64,000 bases of DNA from JBOGVZ01 sp050692985 (GTDB lineage: Bacteria > Actinomycetota > UBA4738 > CALAEC01). Positions 17,207 through 26,221 of this stretch are shown piece by piece (position 1 is the first letter of the stretch; each line of letters starts with the position of its first letter). The position numbers were made by a program, and so were the translations under genes. A model generated the notes under the pieces. That model was not told the origin of the DNA and did not search any database. It saw nothing but the letters and a program-made list of their open reading frames with translations. The stretch is from assembly GCA_050692985.1 (NCBI GenBank), contig JBOGVZ010000066.1, positions 1 through 64,000 of the forward strand, given 5' to 3'.

Positions 17207-19678
17207 GTGAACGCGAACGATCACGCCATCCGTCGCGCGGTGAAGCGAGCCGCCGGTGGCAAGACGGTCTCCGTGGAGGAGGCCACGGCACTGCTCGGAG
17301 CCCGGGGCGCCGCCCTGGCCGAGCTCTGCGCGGTGGCCTCGTCGCTGCGGGAGCTGGGACACGGCCGGACCATCTCCTACTCGCGGAAGGTGTTCGTTCC
17401 CCTGACGATGCTGTGTCGCGACGTGTGCCACTACTGCACCTTCGCCAAGCCGCCCCGGGACCTCCGTGAGCCGTTCCTCTCGCCGGAGGAGGTCGTGGCC
17501 ATCGGCGACGCCGGGCGACGGGCGGGTTGCAAGGAGGCCCTGTTCACGCTGGGGGACCGGCCGGAGGATCGCTACCCGGTGGCCCGCCGGTGGCTCGTCG
17601 AGCGGGGCTACCACTCCACGCTCGACTACCTGCGGGCGGTCTCGATCAAGGTGGTCGAGGAGACCGGCCTGCTGCCGCACCTGAACCCCGGGGTGATGAC
17701 GTGGGAGGACATGGCCCGGCTGAAGCACGTGTCGGCGTCGATGGGGCTCATGCTCGAGCAGGCCACGGACCGGCTCACCGAGAAGGGGATGGCCCACCAC
17801 GGCTCGCCCGACAAGGTCCCCGCCGTTCGGCTGCGGACGATCGAGGATGCCGGGCGGCTGTCGATCCCGTTCACCACCGGGATCCTGGTGGGGATCGGGG
17901 AGACGCTCCGGGAGCGGGCGGAGTCGCTGTTCGCCATCCGCGAGGTTCAGGGCCGGTACCACCACGTGCAGGAGGTCATCGTCCAGAACTTCCGGGCCAA
18001 GCCGGGGACGGCCATGGCCGGCGCACCGGAGCCCGAAGACGACGAGTTCCTGGCGGCGGTGGCCACGGCCCGGGTGGTCCTGGGTCCGAGGGTCAACCTC
18101 CAGGCTCCGCCGAACCTGTCGGATCCGCACTACCCGCGGCTGCTGGACGGCGGCATCAACGACTGGGGCGGGGTCTCCCCGGTCACCCCCGACCACGTGA
18201 ACCCGGAGGCTCCGTGGCCACGGCTCGAGGATCTCCGCCGGCGCACCGAGGAGAAGGGGTTCCGCCTCCGCGAGCGGCTGTGCGTCTATCCGGGGTTCGC
18301 CACTCGCCCCGACCCGTGGATCGCCGGGAAGATGCAGCGCCCGGTGGCGGCCCTCATCGGCGAGGGCGGCTTCGCCCGTGAGGGCCACACGCCCGAACCG
18401 GTGCCGTGGCAGGACCCGGACGTGCAATGGAAGCCGCGGACCACCGCGCTGACGTTCGCCAAGGTGAACGGCCACGGCCTCCGGCCCGATGGCGATGCGG
18501 TCTACGGGGACTGGGACGCGCTCGACGTCGAGGCGACGCGGACGTGGTCCACCAGGCGCCGCGACCCGGCCCGCATCAGCGCGGAGGTCAGGACGGCCCT
18601 GGCCAGGGCCGCCTCTCGCCGGCCCATCACCGACGAGCAGGCGCTGGCCCTGTTCGAGGCCGAGGGCCCGGACCTGGAGGCGTTGTGCCGGGTGGCCGAC
18701 GACCTGCGGCGGGAGGCCGCGGGCGACGAGGTGACCTACGTGGTCAACCGCAACATCAACTTCACCAACGTGTGCTACACGGGGTGCCGGTTCTGCGCGT
18801 TCGCCCAGCGGGAGGTGGACCCGGCTTCCTACACGCTGACCCTCCAGGAGGTCGCGGACCGAGCGGAGGAAGCCCGGTCCTACGGGGCCACCGAGGTGTG
18901 CATGCAGGGCGGGCTTCACCCCAGCCTTCCCGGCGATTTCTACTTCCGGTTGCTGGACGCGGTGAAGGCACGGGTCCCCGAGATGCACATCCACGCGTTC
19001 AGCCCCATGGAGGTTCTCAACGGATCCACCCGGCTGGGGATCTCGTTCCGGGAGTTCCTCCAGGAGTGTCGCCGGCTGGGACTGGGCTCGATCCCCGGCA
19101 CCGCGGCGGAGATCCTCGACGACGACGTCCGGTGGGTGCTCACCAAGGGAAAGTTGCCCGCCGACACCTGGGAGGAGATCGTGTCCACCGCCCACGGCCT
19201 GGGGATCCCGTCCTCGTCCACGATCATGTACGGCCACGTGGACGCTCCGCCGCACTGGGTGGCCCACCTGCGGCGGCTGGCCGCTATCCAGGACCGGACC
19301 GGCGGCTTCACCGAGTTCGTGCCGCTCCCGTTCGTGCACCAGAACTCGCCGATCTACCTGGCCGGCAAGGCCCGCCCCGGGTCGACCCACGAGGAGGACC
19401 GGCGGATGCATGCCGTGGCCCGGATCCTCCTCGAGGGGGCCATCCCCAACGTGCAGGTGTCGTGGGTGAAGCTCGGGCTCGATGCCAGCAAGGTGATGCT
19501 CGCCGGCGGAGCCAACGACCTCGGCGGCACGCTGATGGAGGAGACGATCTCCCGGATGGCCGGAGCGGAGTGGGGGATCCGCAAGGAACCGGAGGAGCTC
19601 GAGGGCGCGATCCGCGACATCGGGCGCACCCCGGTCCAGCGAACGACGACGTACGACCGCGTGCATCGGGTGTCGTGA
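17207..19678 (+). CDS. fbiC: FO synthase, fused CofG-CofH
   Basis: A double radical-SAM enzyme making the deazaflavin chromophore Fo from tyrosine and the riboflavin precursor diaminouracil. The first cluster-binding motif CRDVCHYC is near residue 63 and the second CYTGCRFC near residue 524; N-terminal half CofG, C-terminal half CofH (CMQGGLHP, HAFSPMEV). At 823 aa it is slightly shorter than the mycobacterial protein (about 856 aa). The GTG at 17207 is chosen from the -10 spacing. With fbiA and fbiB beside it, this locus covers most of F420 synthesis. Confidence 0.95.
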   Translation: MNANDHAIRRAVKRAAGGKTVSVEEATALLGARGAALAELCAVASSLRELGHGRTISYSRKVFVPLTMLCRDVCHYCTFAKPPRDLREPFLSPEEVVAIGDAGRRAGCKEALFTLGDRPEDRYPVARRWLVERGYHSTLDYLRAVSIKVVEETGLLPHLNPGVMTWEDMARLKHVSASMGLMLEQATDRLTEKGMAHHGSPDKVPAVRLRTIEDAGRLSIPFTTGILVGIGETLRERAESLFAIREVQGRYHHVQEVIVQNFRAKPGTAMAGAPEPEDDEFLAAVATARVVLGPRVNLQAPPNLSDPHYPRLLDGGINDWGGVSPVTPDHVNPEAPWPRLEDLRRRTEEKGFRLRERLCVYPGFATRPDPWIAGKMQRPVAALIGEGGFAREGHTPEPVPWQDPDVQWKPRTTALTFAKVNGHGLRPDGDAVYGDWDALDVEATRTWSTRRRDPARISAEVRTALARAASRRPITDEQALALFEAEGPDLEALCRVADDLRREAAGDEVTYVVNRNINFTNVCYTGCRFCAFAQREVDPASYTLTLQEVADRAEEARSYGATEVCMQGGLHPSLPGDFYFRLLDAVKARVPEMHIHAFSPMEVLNGSTRLGISFREFLQECRRLGLGSIPGTAAEILDDDVRWVLTKGKLPADTWEEIVSTAHGLGIPSSSTIMYGHVDAPPHWVAHLRRLAAIQDRTGGFTEFVPLPFVHQNSPIYLAGKARPGSTHEEDRRMHAVARILLEGAIPNVQVSWVKLGLDASKVMLAGGANDLGGTLMEETISRMAGAEWGIRKEPEELEGAIRDIGRTPVQRTTTYDRVHRVS

Positions 19679-19774
19679 TGCGCAAATACCCGATCACCTC
19701 GCCGACGGCGCTTCAAATGCTCCGGCAAAAAGTTCATGATTGGGACTGGACAAGTGCACCGCCCTTCGTTCAGA

Positions 19775-19790
19775 ATCACACCGATGTAAT
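19775..19790. promoter_or_regulatory. Palindromic operator upstream of whiB
   Basis: ATCACACCGATGTAAT is a near-perfect palindrome (ATCACA-N4-TGTAAT) ending 15 nt before the whiB ATG. It differs at one base from the reverse complement of the site in front of the DUF3499 gene. The half-sites suggest a dimeric regulator; its identity is unknown. Confidence 0.55.
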
Positions 19791-19805
19791 TCGCTTGGAG
19801 GGCGG

Positions 19806-20033
19806 ATGCACCACGACACGCCGTGGCAGGAGTTGGCGAGATGCCGGGATTTCGACCCGGAGATCTTCTTCCCCGAGAAAGGTGGGTCCTCGCGCGAGGC
19901 CAAGCGAATCTGCGCCGACTGCGAGGTCCGGATCCAATGCCTGAACTACGCCCTGCGTCGAGATGAACGCTACGGGGTGTGGGGAGGCATGAGTGAGCGG
20001 GAACGGCGACGCCTGAAGCGGATGGCGTCCTGA
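19806..20033 (+). CDS. WhiB-family iron-sulfur transcriptional regulator
   Basis: 75-aa WhiB-like protein. Four cluster-ligand cysteines are at residues 13, 36, 39 and 45 (C-x22-C-x2-C-x5-C), followed by the GVWGG turn and a basic C-terminus (ERERRRLKRMAS) that contacts DNA. ATG 19806 has GGAGGG just upstream and gives the standard WhiB start (PWQELARCRD). Its position by the F420 genes and DUF3499 recalls whiB2/whmD, a septation regulator in mycobacteria, so the orthology is plausible but not proven. Upstream bases 19679-19805 are AT-richer than the rest and hold the palindromic operator. It is probably cotranscribed with the next gene. Confidence 0.9.
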   Translation: MHHDTPWQELARCRDFDPEIFFPEKGGSSREAKRICADCEVRIQCLNYALRRDERYGVWGGMSERERRRLKRMAS

Positions 20034-20053
20034 CGGCGCGAAAGGAGGTGACC

Positions 20054-20341
20054 ATGGCAGCCACGCGCAAGAGAACGACGAGAAAGAAGTCGACCGCGAA
20101 GAGGTCGCCGGCGAAGAAGAGGACGACAGCCGCGAGGAAGAAGAGCGGCGCCAAGAAGCGCACGACGGCCAAGCGGACGACGGCGAAGCGCACCACCGCG
20201 AAGCGGAAGCCCGCCAAGCGGACGACCGCGAAGCGGAAGCCCGCCAAGCGGACGACCCGCAAGCGCACCACCGCGGCTCGCAAGGGTGGCGGGGGTCGGA
20301 AGAAGTCGACCGCGAAGCGGACCACCGCGAGGCGGAGGTAG
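20054..20341 (+). CDS. Lys/Arg-rich histone H1-like protein
   Basis: 95 residues composed almost entirely of Lys, Arg, Thr, Ala and Pro, with tandem units such as AKRTTAKRTTAKRKP. This resembles the C-terminal tails of eukaryotic H1, bacterial HU2-type proteins and AlgP, so it may bind and compact DNA or bind RNA. There is no globular domain. A GTG at 20048 lies within the perfect SD AAAGGAGGTGA, so the ATG 5 nt after it is the real start. It follows whiB by 20 nt and is closed by a strong hairpin. Confidence 0.75.
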   Translation: MAATRKRTTRKKSTAKRSPAKKRTTAARKKSGAKKRTTAKRTTAKRTTAKRKPAKRTTAKRKPAKRTTRKRTTAARKGGGGRKKSTAKRTTARRR

Positions 20342-20360
20342 CCGGCCTCGGCTGCCGTCA

Positions 20361-20384
20361 GAGGGGGGGCACTCGCCCCCCCTC
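20361..20384 (+). terminator. Stem-loop terminator after whiB and the histone-like gene
   Basis: A perfect 10-bp stem, GAGGGGGGGC and GCCCCCCCTC, closes an ACTC loop. The following bases are only moderately T-rich (CTCGCTTCTG), as is common for GC-rich actinobacterial terminators. Confidence 0.75.
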
Positions 20385-20438
20385 CTCGCTTCTGTACGTT
20401 GAGGACCCTCGGGTTTCGTGGAATGCTAGGCGGCCGTC

Positions 20439-23400
20439 GTGCGCACTGAGACCCCCAGCGTCCTGGCGATCCTGGTCGTCAAGGACGGAGCTCCCTGGCT
20501 GACGCGAGCGCTCGCATCGCTCGCGCGCCAGACCCATCCGCGGCTGGGCGTGCTGGCCGTCGACAACGGGTCCACCGATGGATCCGGCGATGTCCTGGAG
20601 GCCACCCTGGGGCCTCGACGGGTGATCCGCGTGGATGAGGACCTCGGCTTTCCGGCTGCGGTGGCCCGGGCCACGGCGGTGCCGGCGGCCGGGGAGGCCG
20701 ACTACCTGCTGCTGCTGCACGACGACGCCGCGCTGGCCCCGGATGCCGTCGCCAGGCTCGTGGACACCGCCCAGCGGGTCGACCAGGCCGGTGTGGTGGG
20801 ACCGAAGGTCCTGGACTGGGACCGCCCCGAGGTGCTGCTCGACATCGGCTCGACCACGGACCGGTTCGGCTATCCGTACTCGCCCCTGGAGGAGGGGGAG
20901 ATCGATCAGGGGCAGTACGACGCGCTGCGAGAGGTGCTGTTCGTATCGTCCGCGGCCATGCTGGTCTCCCGGGAGGCCTGGCGCCGGGCCGGTCTGCCGG
21001 ACGAGCGCCTCCGCTCGGGACAGTCCGACCTCGACTTCTGCTGGCGGGTGCGGTTGGCGGGCCTGCGCGTGCTGGTGAACCCGGAGGCCGTGGCCCTGCA
21101 CCGGCTGGCCGGCGAGCGGCTGGAGCGGACCGCCGACGGCGTTCGGTCGGACCGGTACCTGGCCGAGCGTGGCGGTCTGCTCAGCCTGCTCAAGAACTAC
21201 CGGGTCGTCACGTTGCTGTGGGTGCTTCCGCTCTACGCGGTCCAGGCGGCGGCCAGGGGCCTGCTGTACGTGGTCACCCGCCACTTCGACCGGGTGTTCC
21301 AGGTGCTCCAGGCGTGGGGCTGGAACATCGTCCATCTCCCGGGCACGGTCCGTCGCCGCATCCGCACCCAGCGGGCCCGCCGGATCCCCGACCGGGAGAT
21401 CGGCCGGTTCATGGCCCCGGCAGGGGCCCGGCTCCAGCGCTGGGTGCTCCAGGCCTCGTCGCTCCTGACGACCCACCACGAGCGGCCGATGGAGGACGAG
21501 GAGGAACCGGAAGCCCCGCCGCTTCGCCAGCGAGCGGCACGGCTGGCCACGTCCCACCCCGTCGCCGTCGGGGCGGTCCTGGCCATCCTGCTGACGGTGG
21601 TGGGGTTCCGCGACGTGCTGTTCGTCCCCCGCGTGGAGGGAGGGTTGCTCCCCGTGTTTCCCGATGGGCCGGGGGCGTTCTTCCGGGAGTTCGCCTCCGG
21701 GTGGCGGTCGACGGGGTTCGGCGGGGCCGGCGGCGCCAGCCCCGCCCTGGTGCCGCTGGGGATCGCCGGAGCCCTCACCCTGGCCGACCCGCATCTGCTG
21801 GCCCGCCTGCTGGTGGCGCTGACGCCGGCCGTGGCCGGGGTGGCCTGCTACCGGTCGGTCCGCCGGCTCACCGAGCACCGTGGTGCGGCGGTGGTGGCCG
21901 CCGCCGCGTACGCGCTGTCGGCGCTGACGCTGTGGGCGGCCTCGGAAGGGAGCATCCCGGTGATGGCGCTGCTGGTGACGCTTCCGTGGCTGTCGCTGCG
22001 CCTCGGCGCGGCGTTCGACGACCCCGCTCCCGCCCACCCGTTCCGGTGGGTGGTGGCCACCGGCGCCGTCCTGGCCGCTGCGGCGTCATTCTTCCCGGCC
22101 ACGTGGCTGTCCCTGGCCGTGGTGGCGGCGCCGATGCTCCTGGCGCCGTCCCGGAACGGGAACCCGGTGCGGGGCGTGACGCTGGGAGTGGCCTCCGGGG
22201 CGGTCGCCGCCGTCCTGGTGTTCCCGTTCGCCATCGAGCTGGCCCGGGCCGGCGGAGGGACGGAGGTGGGCGCCCTGGGGTTGGCCCGCTTCGCCGACCT
22301 GCTCCGGCTCTCGCCGGGCCGTGCTCCGGGGTCGTGGCTCCCGGGGTCGTTCCTGCCGGTGGCTGCGGTGCTGGCGTTCCCGTTCGCCGCCGGGAGGCAC
22401 AAGCGATGGGGCGGCCGGTCCCTCCTGGCGGCTTCGGCCTCCCTTCCCCTGGCCTGGCTCGCCGCGGCCGGGTACCTCCCGGCACCGTTCTCGAACCCCA
22501 TCGCCTATCTGGCCGCGGCGGCGTTCTCGATGAGCGTGGTGGTGGGCCTGGCCATCCCCTGGATCCTTCCGGGGCTGCGGCGGGCCGCGTTCGGGTTCCG
22601 GCAGCTCGCCGTGGCCACGCTGGCGGCCGTGTTGTTCGTGGGGATCGCCGCCCAGGCCGTGGCGGTCGTGGGGGCCGGGTGGGCCGTGCGGCCGGCCGGG
22701 GTCCCCCCGGCCTGGCCCGTGGTGGCCACGTCCGATCCCGGCCAGCCGTTCCGCGTGCTGTGGGTGGGCCGGCCCGACAGCTCCCCGTTCCCCGCCCCCG
22801 GCGGCCAGCCGCAGGGCACGGTGGAAGCGGGGCCCGCATCGGTGAGCTACGCGATCACGGGGAGGGGGGGCCGGCCGGTGCTGGCGCTCGGCCTCCCGGC
22901 GCGCGGGCCGGGTGACGAGGCGGTCCGGCGCGCGGTCGGCGCGATGCTGTCGGGGCAGGTCCGTCACGGCGGGGCCCTGCTGGCGCCCGCGGCGATCCGC
23001 TACGTGGTGGCCCCGGAGCGCGGGCTCCCCCCGGCGGCGGCATCTCGGCTCGACGACCAGCTCGACCTCGACCTCGTCCAGGCCGCCGGCGGGCTGCGGA
23101 TCTACCGCAACGCTCGCGCGCTCCCGGTGGCCGGATGGTACGTTGGCGAACGTGCCGCCACCGCCGCCCGGTCCTCCCGGCTCCTGTCCGCGGTGACGGT
23201 GGAGCCGGCTCGGGCAAACGCGCTCGAGGGCGGGCTCTCCGGATGGGGCGGGACGGTGGGCCAGGACGGGTCGCTGGTCTCGGTGGCCGACCAGTTCGAT
23301 GATCGCTGGCGACTGGAGGGACCGTCCGGCGACGTGGAGCCCTTCCCGGCCTTCGGGTGGGCGGTGGGGTTCGAATCGGCTCCGGGGGAGGTGACCGTAC

Positions 23401-23585
23401 GGTTCGGCGGCCAGCTCCGTCGGACGCTGGAGGTGGCCGCCCTGGCGGCGCTGTGGGTCCTGGCGCTGGTGGTCACCAGGCGGCGGAGCCGGGAGCGGGC
23501 GCCGTTCCGAGCGGGGGTGGCCGGCGCCGAGGTGGCGGCGCCGGTGATGCCCGCGGGGGGCCGCCGGGAAGTGGGGGCCCGGTGA
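20439..23585 (+). CDS. Giant glycosyltransferase family 2 with polytopic membrane domain
   Basis: 1048 aa. Residues of about 5-250 are a GT-A domain: VLAILVVKDGAPWLTRALAS, VDNGSTDGSGD, LLLHDDAALAPDA (metal site) and SDLDFCWRVRLAGL. About ten transmembrane helices follow from about residue 375 to 770, then an extracytoplasmic region and a final helix near residue 1010. Similar long proteins lie upstream of DUF5719 genes in other actinobacteria; their product is unknown. It may polymerise or transfer sugar onto a lipid carrier and move it outward. The GTG start lies beyond a terminator, and the last 4 bp overlap the DUF5719 start. Confidence 0.8.
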   Translation: MRTETPSVLAILVVKDGAPWLTRALASLARQTHPRLGVLAVDNGSTDGSGDVLEATLGPRRVIRVDEDLGFPAAVARATAVPAAGEADYLLLLHDDAALAPDAVARLVDTAQRVDQAGVVGPKVLDWDRPEVLLDIGSTTDRFGYPYSPLEEGEIDQGQYDALREVLFVSSAAMLVSREAWRRAGLPDERLRSGQSDLDFCWRVRLAGLRVLVNPEAVALHRLAGERLERTADGVRSDRYLAERGGLLSLLKNYRVVTLLWVLPLYAVQAAARGLLYVVTRHFDRVFQVLQAWGWNIVHLPGTVRRRIRTQRARRIPDREIGRFMAPAGARLQRWVLQASSLLTTHHERPMEDEEEPEAPPLRQRAARLATSHPVAVGAVLAILLTVVGFRDVLFVPRVEGGLLPVFPDGPGAFFREFASGWRSTGFGGAGGASPALVPLGIAGALTLADPHLLARLLVALTPAVAGVACYRSVRRLTEHRGAAVVAAAAYALSALTLWAASEGSIPVMALLVTLPWLSLRLGAAFDDPAPAHPFRWVVATGAVLAAAASFFPATWLSLAVVAAPMLLAPSRNGNPVRGVTLGVASGAVAAVLVFPFAIELARAGGGTEVGALGLARFADLLRLSPGRAPGSWLPGSFLPVAAVLAFPFAAGRHKRWGGRSLLAASASLPLAWLAAAGYLPAPFSNPIAYLAAAAFSMSVVVGLAIPWILPGLRRAAFGFRQLAVATLAAVLFVGIAAQAVAVVGAGWAVRPAGVPPAWPVVATSDPGQPFRVLWVGRPDSSPFPAPGGQPQGTVEAGPASVSYAITGRGGRPVLALGLPARGPGDEAVRRAVGAMLSGQVRHGGALLAPAAIRYVVAPERGLPPAAASRLDDQLDLDLVQAAGGLRIYRNARALPVAGWYVGERAATAARSSRLLSAVTVEPARANALEGGLSGWGGTVGQDGSLVSVADQFDDRWRLEGPSGDVEPFPAFGWAVGFESAPGEVTVRFGGQLRRTLEVAALAALWVLALVVTRRRSRERAPFRAGVAGAEVAAPVMPAGGRREVGAR

Positions 23586-25051
23586 GCACCAGGGCCCGCG
23601 ACGGCGTGCGGGGACGGTTCGTGGTGGCCGCGGTGCTGGCCGCCGCGGTGCTGGCCGGAGGGGTCTTCCTCGAGCAGGCCCTGGGCCGCCGACCCCTGGA
23701 CCAGGGTCCCCCCCCACCTGCCGGCACCGGAGCATGGTTCTGCCCCCACGGCGGCGGGGTCGGGTGGCGGGTGTGGGTGGTGGCGGCGAACCCGTCCGAC
23801 CGAGAGGTGGCCCTGCGGGTGACGACGTTCGGAGGCAAGGGCGCCACCGCGACCCGGGAGCGGCTGGCCGCGGGGGCCGTGGCGTACGTGTCCGTGCCGG
23901 CCGAGGACAAGACGTCCGCGAGCGTCATGGAGTTCTTCGGGCCGCCGGTGGCGGCGGGGATGGTGGCGGTTCGTCCGGACGGGGGAGGCCTGGGCGCCGA
24001 GCCCTGTGCTCCCCGAGCCGGGACGCGGTGGCTGGTGCCCGAGGGCACCTCGGTGCGAGGCCAGTCCTCGAAGCTCGTGGTGGTCAACCCGTTCGCCGAG
24101 GCGGCCGTCATCGACGTCACCCTGCTGACCAGGGATGGGCCGATCCGGCCGGGACGGGTGTCCGGCGTGGTGATCAAGCCGCGGCGGACGGTGGCCTTCA
24201 ACCTCAATGACCTGGCGCTGGGCGAGGAACCCGTGACCACGGAGGTCCACGCCTCCCTCGGCAAGGTCGCCGTGGGCGGGCTCGACGTCGTTGGCGATGG
24301 CGGGCTTCGCTCGGTGCTGGCGGTGCCCGAGCCGGCCCGGACGTGGGTCCTTCCGGGGGCGGCGGACGACGGGACCAGCGAGGTCACCGTCACGGCCACC
24401 GGGGGCGGCAGGGTCCCGTTCCACGTGCGCGCCCAAGGCCCCGAGTCCCAGGTCGTGGTGCTGGAGGAGGGTACGGTGGCCGGTGAGTCGGCCCGCACGT
24501 CTGAGGTGGAGGCCGAGGACGCCGGGCTGGTCGTGGAGGCCGAGGGCCCGGAGCCGTTCGTGGCCGGGCGCCGCCTGTCCTCGGGGGTGCCACCGCCGGA
24601 GCCGCCGCCCCAGCGGGAGCCGGGGAAGGGGAAGAAGGGGAAGCAGCGCCGGCCGGAGCCCCCGCCACCCCCCGAGTCCACCGACTCCGCCGCCACCTCG
24701 GGGGTCCCGTCCGGGGGGGCCGCCTGGCTGGCCCCGCCGGCACTGGCGCCCGGAGGAGGGCGGGCGATCCTGATCCTGGAGAACGCCGGGACCACGGAGG
24801 TCCGGGCCGAGGTCGCGCTCCTGGGCCGGGATGGGCCCCCGCAGGAGCTCGAGTCCGTCGTGGTGCCCGCAGGCCTCACCGTGACCGTGGACCTGGCCGG
24901 GGTGGTGGGACAGGAGCCCGTGGCCGCGTTCGTCCGTGGTTCCCGGGCCTCCCTGGTCGTGGCCCAGGCCGGGCTGGGCCCGGAGGGCTACGCCGTGGCC
25001 GTGGGGAGCCGCATGGAACCGTCGGCGGTCCTGGGGAGTCTAGGTATATGA
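23582..25051 (+). CDS. DUF5719 family extracytoplasmic protein
   Basis: 489 aa with one N-terminal membrane anchor (about residues 12-30) and two similar beta-rich halves: WFCPHGGG...VVAANPSD with LVVVNPFAEAAVIDV, and LILENAGTTEVRAEVALLG near the C-terminus. A Pro/Lys-rich linker (PPPEPPPQREPGKGKKGK) separates the last module. The start GTG overlaps the glycosyltransferase stop, so the two are coupled. The conserved pairing of this DUF with the giant glycosyltransferase suggests a joint cell-surface role, but no biochemical function can be assigned. Confidence 0.78.
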   Translation: MSTRARDGVRGRFVVAAVLAAAVLAGGVFLEQALGRRPLDQGPPPPAGTGAWFCPHGGGVGWRVWVVAANPSDREVALRVTTFGGKGATATRERLAAGAVAYVSVPAEDKTSASVMEFFGPPVAAGMVAVRPDGGGLGAEPCAPRAGTRWLVPEGTSVRGQSSKLVVVNPFAEAAVIDVTLLTRDGPIRPGRVSGVVIKPRRTVAFNLNDLALGEEPVTTEVHASLGKVAVGGLDVVGDGGLRSVLAVPEPARTWVLPGAADDGTSEVTVTATGGGRVPFHVRAQGPESQVVVLEEGTVAGESARTSEVEAEDAGLVVEAEGPEPFVAGRRLSSGVPPPEPPPQREPGKGKKGKQRRPEPPPPPESTDSAATSGVPSGGAAWLAPPALAPGGGRAILILENAGTTEVRAEVALLGRDGPPQELESVVVPAGLTVTVDLAGVVGQEPVAAFVRGSRASLVVAQAGLGPEGYAVAVGSRMEPSAVLGSLGI

Positions 25052-25064
25052 TTTAGGGCTTGCG

Positions 25065-26141
25065 ATGAGACGACGACGGAGACACGCTCGCACGTTCGGA
25101 GGCCGGGTGCTGGGAAGTGCCCGGGTGACCGTCTCCGTCCTGTTGGGCCTGTTCCTCCTGGCCGGGGGGTCGGCCTACGCCGCCTACCGCTACGACGCCG
25201 CCACGGCGGACCGCCTGCTGCCCGGCACCACGGTGGCCGGGGTCGACGTGGGAGAGATGACCCGGGCGCAGGCCATCGACGCGGTCCGGGAGGCCTCGGA
25301 GGGCCGCCTCAACCGGCAGATCGAGGTCACCGTCGGCGACGAGACCTGGCACGTCACCCACGGAGAGCTGGGGACGAAGCCCAGGGTCAAGGCCGCCGTA
25401 GACGCCGCCCTGGGCGTGGGACAGGAGCTGTCGTGGCCCTCCCGGGTGTGGAGCCGGGTGGTGGACTCCGAGATCGGGCGGTCGTTCGACGTGGAGTATC
25501 GGCATAACGAGGCCAGGGTGACGGAGTTCGTCGAGACGGTGGCCGGGGCCGTCGAGGTCTCGCCCTCGGACGCGGCCGTGGACTTCGTGGACGGCGAGCT
25601 GGTGCTCCACAAGCCCGAGAAGGGCCAGGAGCTGCGGGTCCGGGAGGCGGAGGCTTCGCTGATGCGGGTGCTGGCCGCGCCCGCCGCGGACGTGCGGTTC
25701 GGCCTCCGCGAGCTGAAGCCGGAGGTCACCACCAAGGACCTCGGGTACACGATCGTGGTCCGGCTCTCGACCCTGAAGCTGTACCTGTACGAGGGCCTCG
25801 ACCTGGTCAGGACCTACCCGGTGGCCGCCGGGCAGCCCGCCTATCCCACGCCCACCGGCGACTGGACCGTGATCAACAAGGCCGAGAACCCCACCTGGGT
25901 GAACCCGGCCCCGGACGGATGGGGGGCCAGCATGCCGGCGGTGATCCCGGGTGGGCCGAGCAACCCGCTGGGCACGCGGGCCCTGTACCTGGATGCGCCA
26001 GGCATCCGCATCCACGGGACCAGCGCCTCCAGCTCGATCGGCACGTTCGCCTCGCACGGATGCATCCGTATGAACATGACCGACGTCGAGGCCCTGTACG
26101 AGATCGTCCCGATCGGCACCACGGTCCACGTCGTCCAGTAG
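25065..26141 (+). CDS. L,D-transpeptidase (YkuD) with peptidoglycan-binding-like domain
   Basis: A membrane-anchored cross-linking enzyme forming 3-3 peptide bridges in peptidoglycan. One helix at about residues 18-38 anchors it; residues of about 50-225 resemble the VanW/PG_binding_4 region (VAGVDVGEMTRAQAIDAV). The YkuD domain follows (LSTLKLYLYEGLDLVRTYPV) with the catalytic motif SHGCIRM near residue 328 and the upstream HGT. All catalytic residues are present. It lies 13 nt after DUF5719 and is probably cotranscribed. Confidence 0.9.
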   Translation: MRRRRRHARTFGGRVLGSARVTVSVLLGLFLLAGGSAYAAYRYDAATADRLLPGTTVAGVDVGEMTRAQAIDAVREASEGRLNRQIEVTVGDETWHVTHGELGTKPRVKAAVDAALGVGQELSWPSRVWSRVVDSEIGRSFDVEYRHNEARVTEFVETVAGAVEVSPSDAAVDFVDGELVLHKPEKGQELRVREAEASLMRVLAAPAADVRFGLRELKPEVTTKDLGYTIVVRLSTLKLYLYEGLDLVRTYPVAAGQPAYPTPTGDWTVINKAENPTWVNPAPDGWGASMPAVIPGGPSNPLGTRALYLDAPGIRIHGTSASSSIGTFASHGCIRMNMTDVEALYEIVPIGTTVHVVQ

Positions 26142-26187
26142 GCCGGCCCCACCCCCCACGAAAGAGTGACAAGAACGGCACCTCCGC

Positions 26188-26217
26188 TTGCGCGTGGCCG
26201 GGTGGCGGGTGTAGCCT
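26188..26217 (+). promoter_or_regulatory. Candidate promoter in the 26142-26463 intergenic region
   Basis: TTGCGC (26188-26193) and TAGCCT (26212-26217) with an 18-nt spacer. Initiation 7 nt later would fall on G26224, the first base of a perfect 11-bp inverted repeat. Confidence 0.4.
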
Positions 26218-26221
26218 GGTT

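Noticed and set aside
19678..19805. Possible small gene beginning at the fbiC stop (TGATG)
   Set aside because: Its frame runs into whiB in the wrong phase, with poor codon usage and no RBS; the stretch instead holds the whiB operator.
20048..20056. GTG start for the histone-like gene
   Set aside because: That GTG is part of the perfect Shine-Dalgarno AAAGGAGGTGA serving the ATG at 20054.
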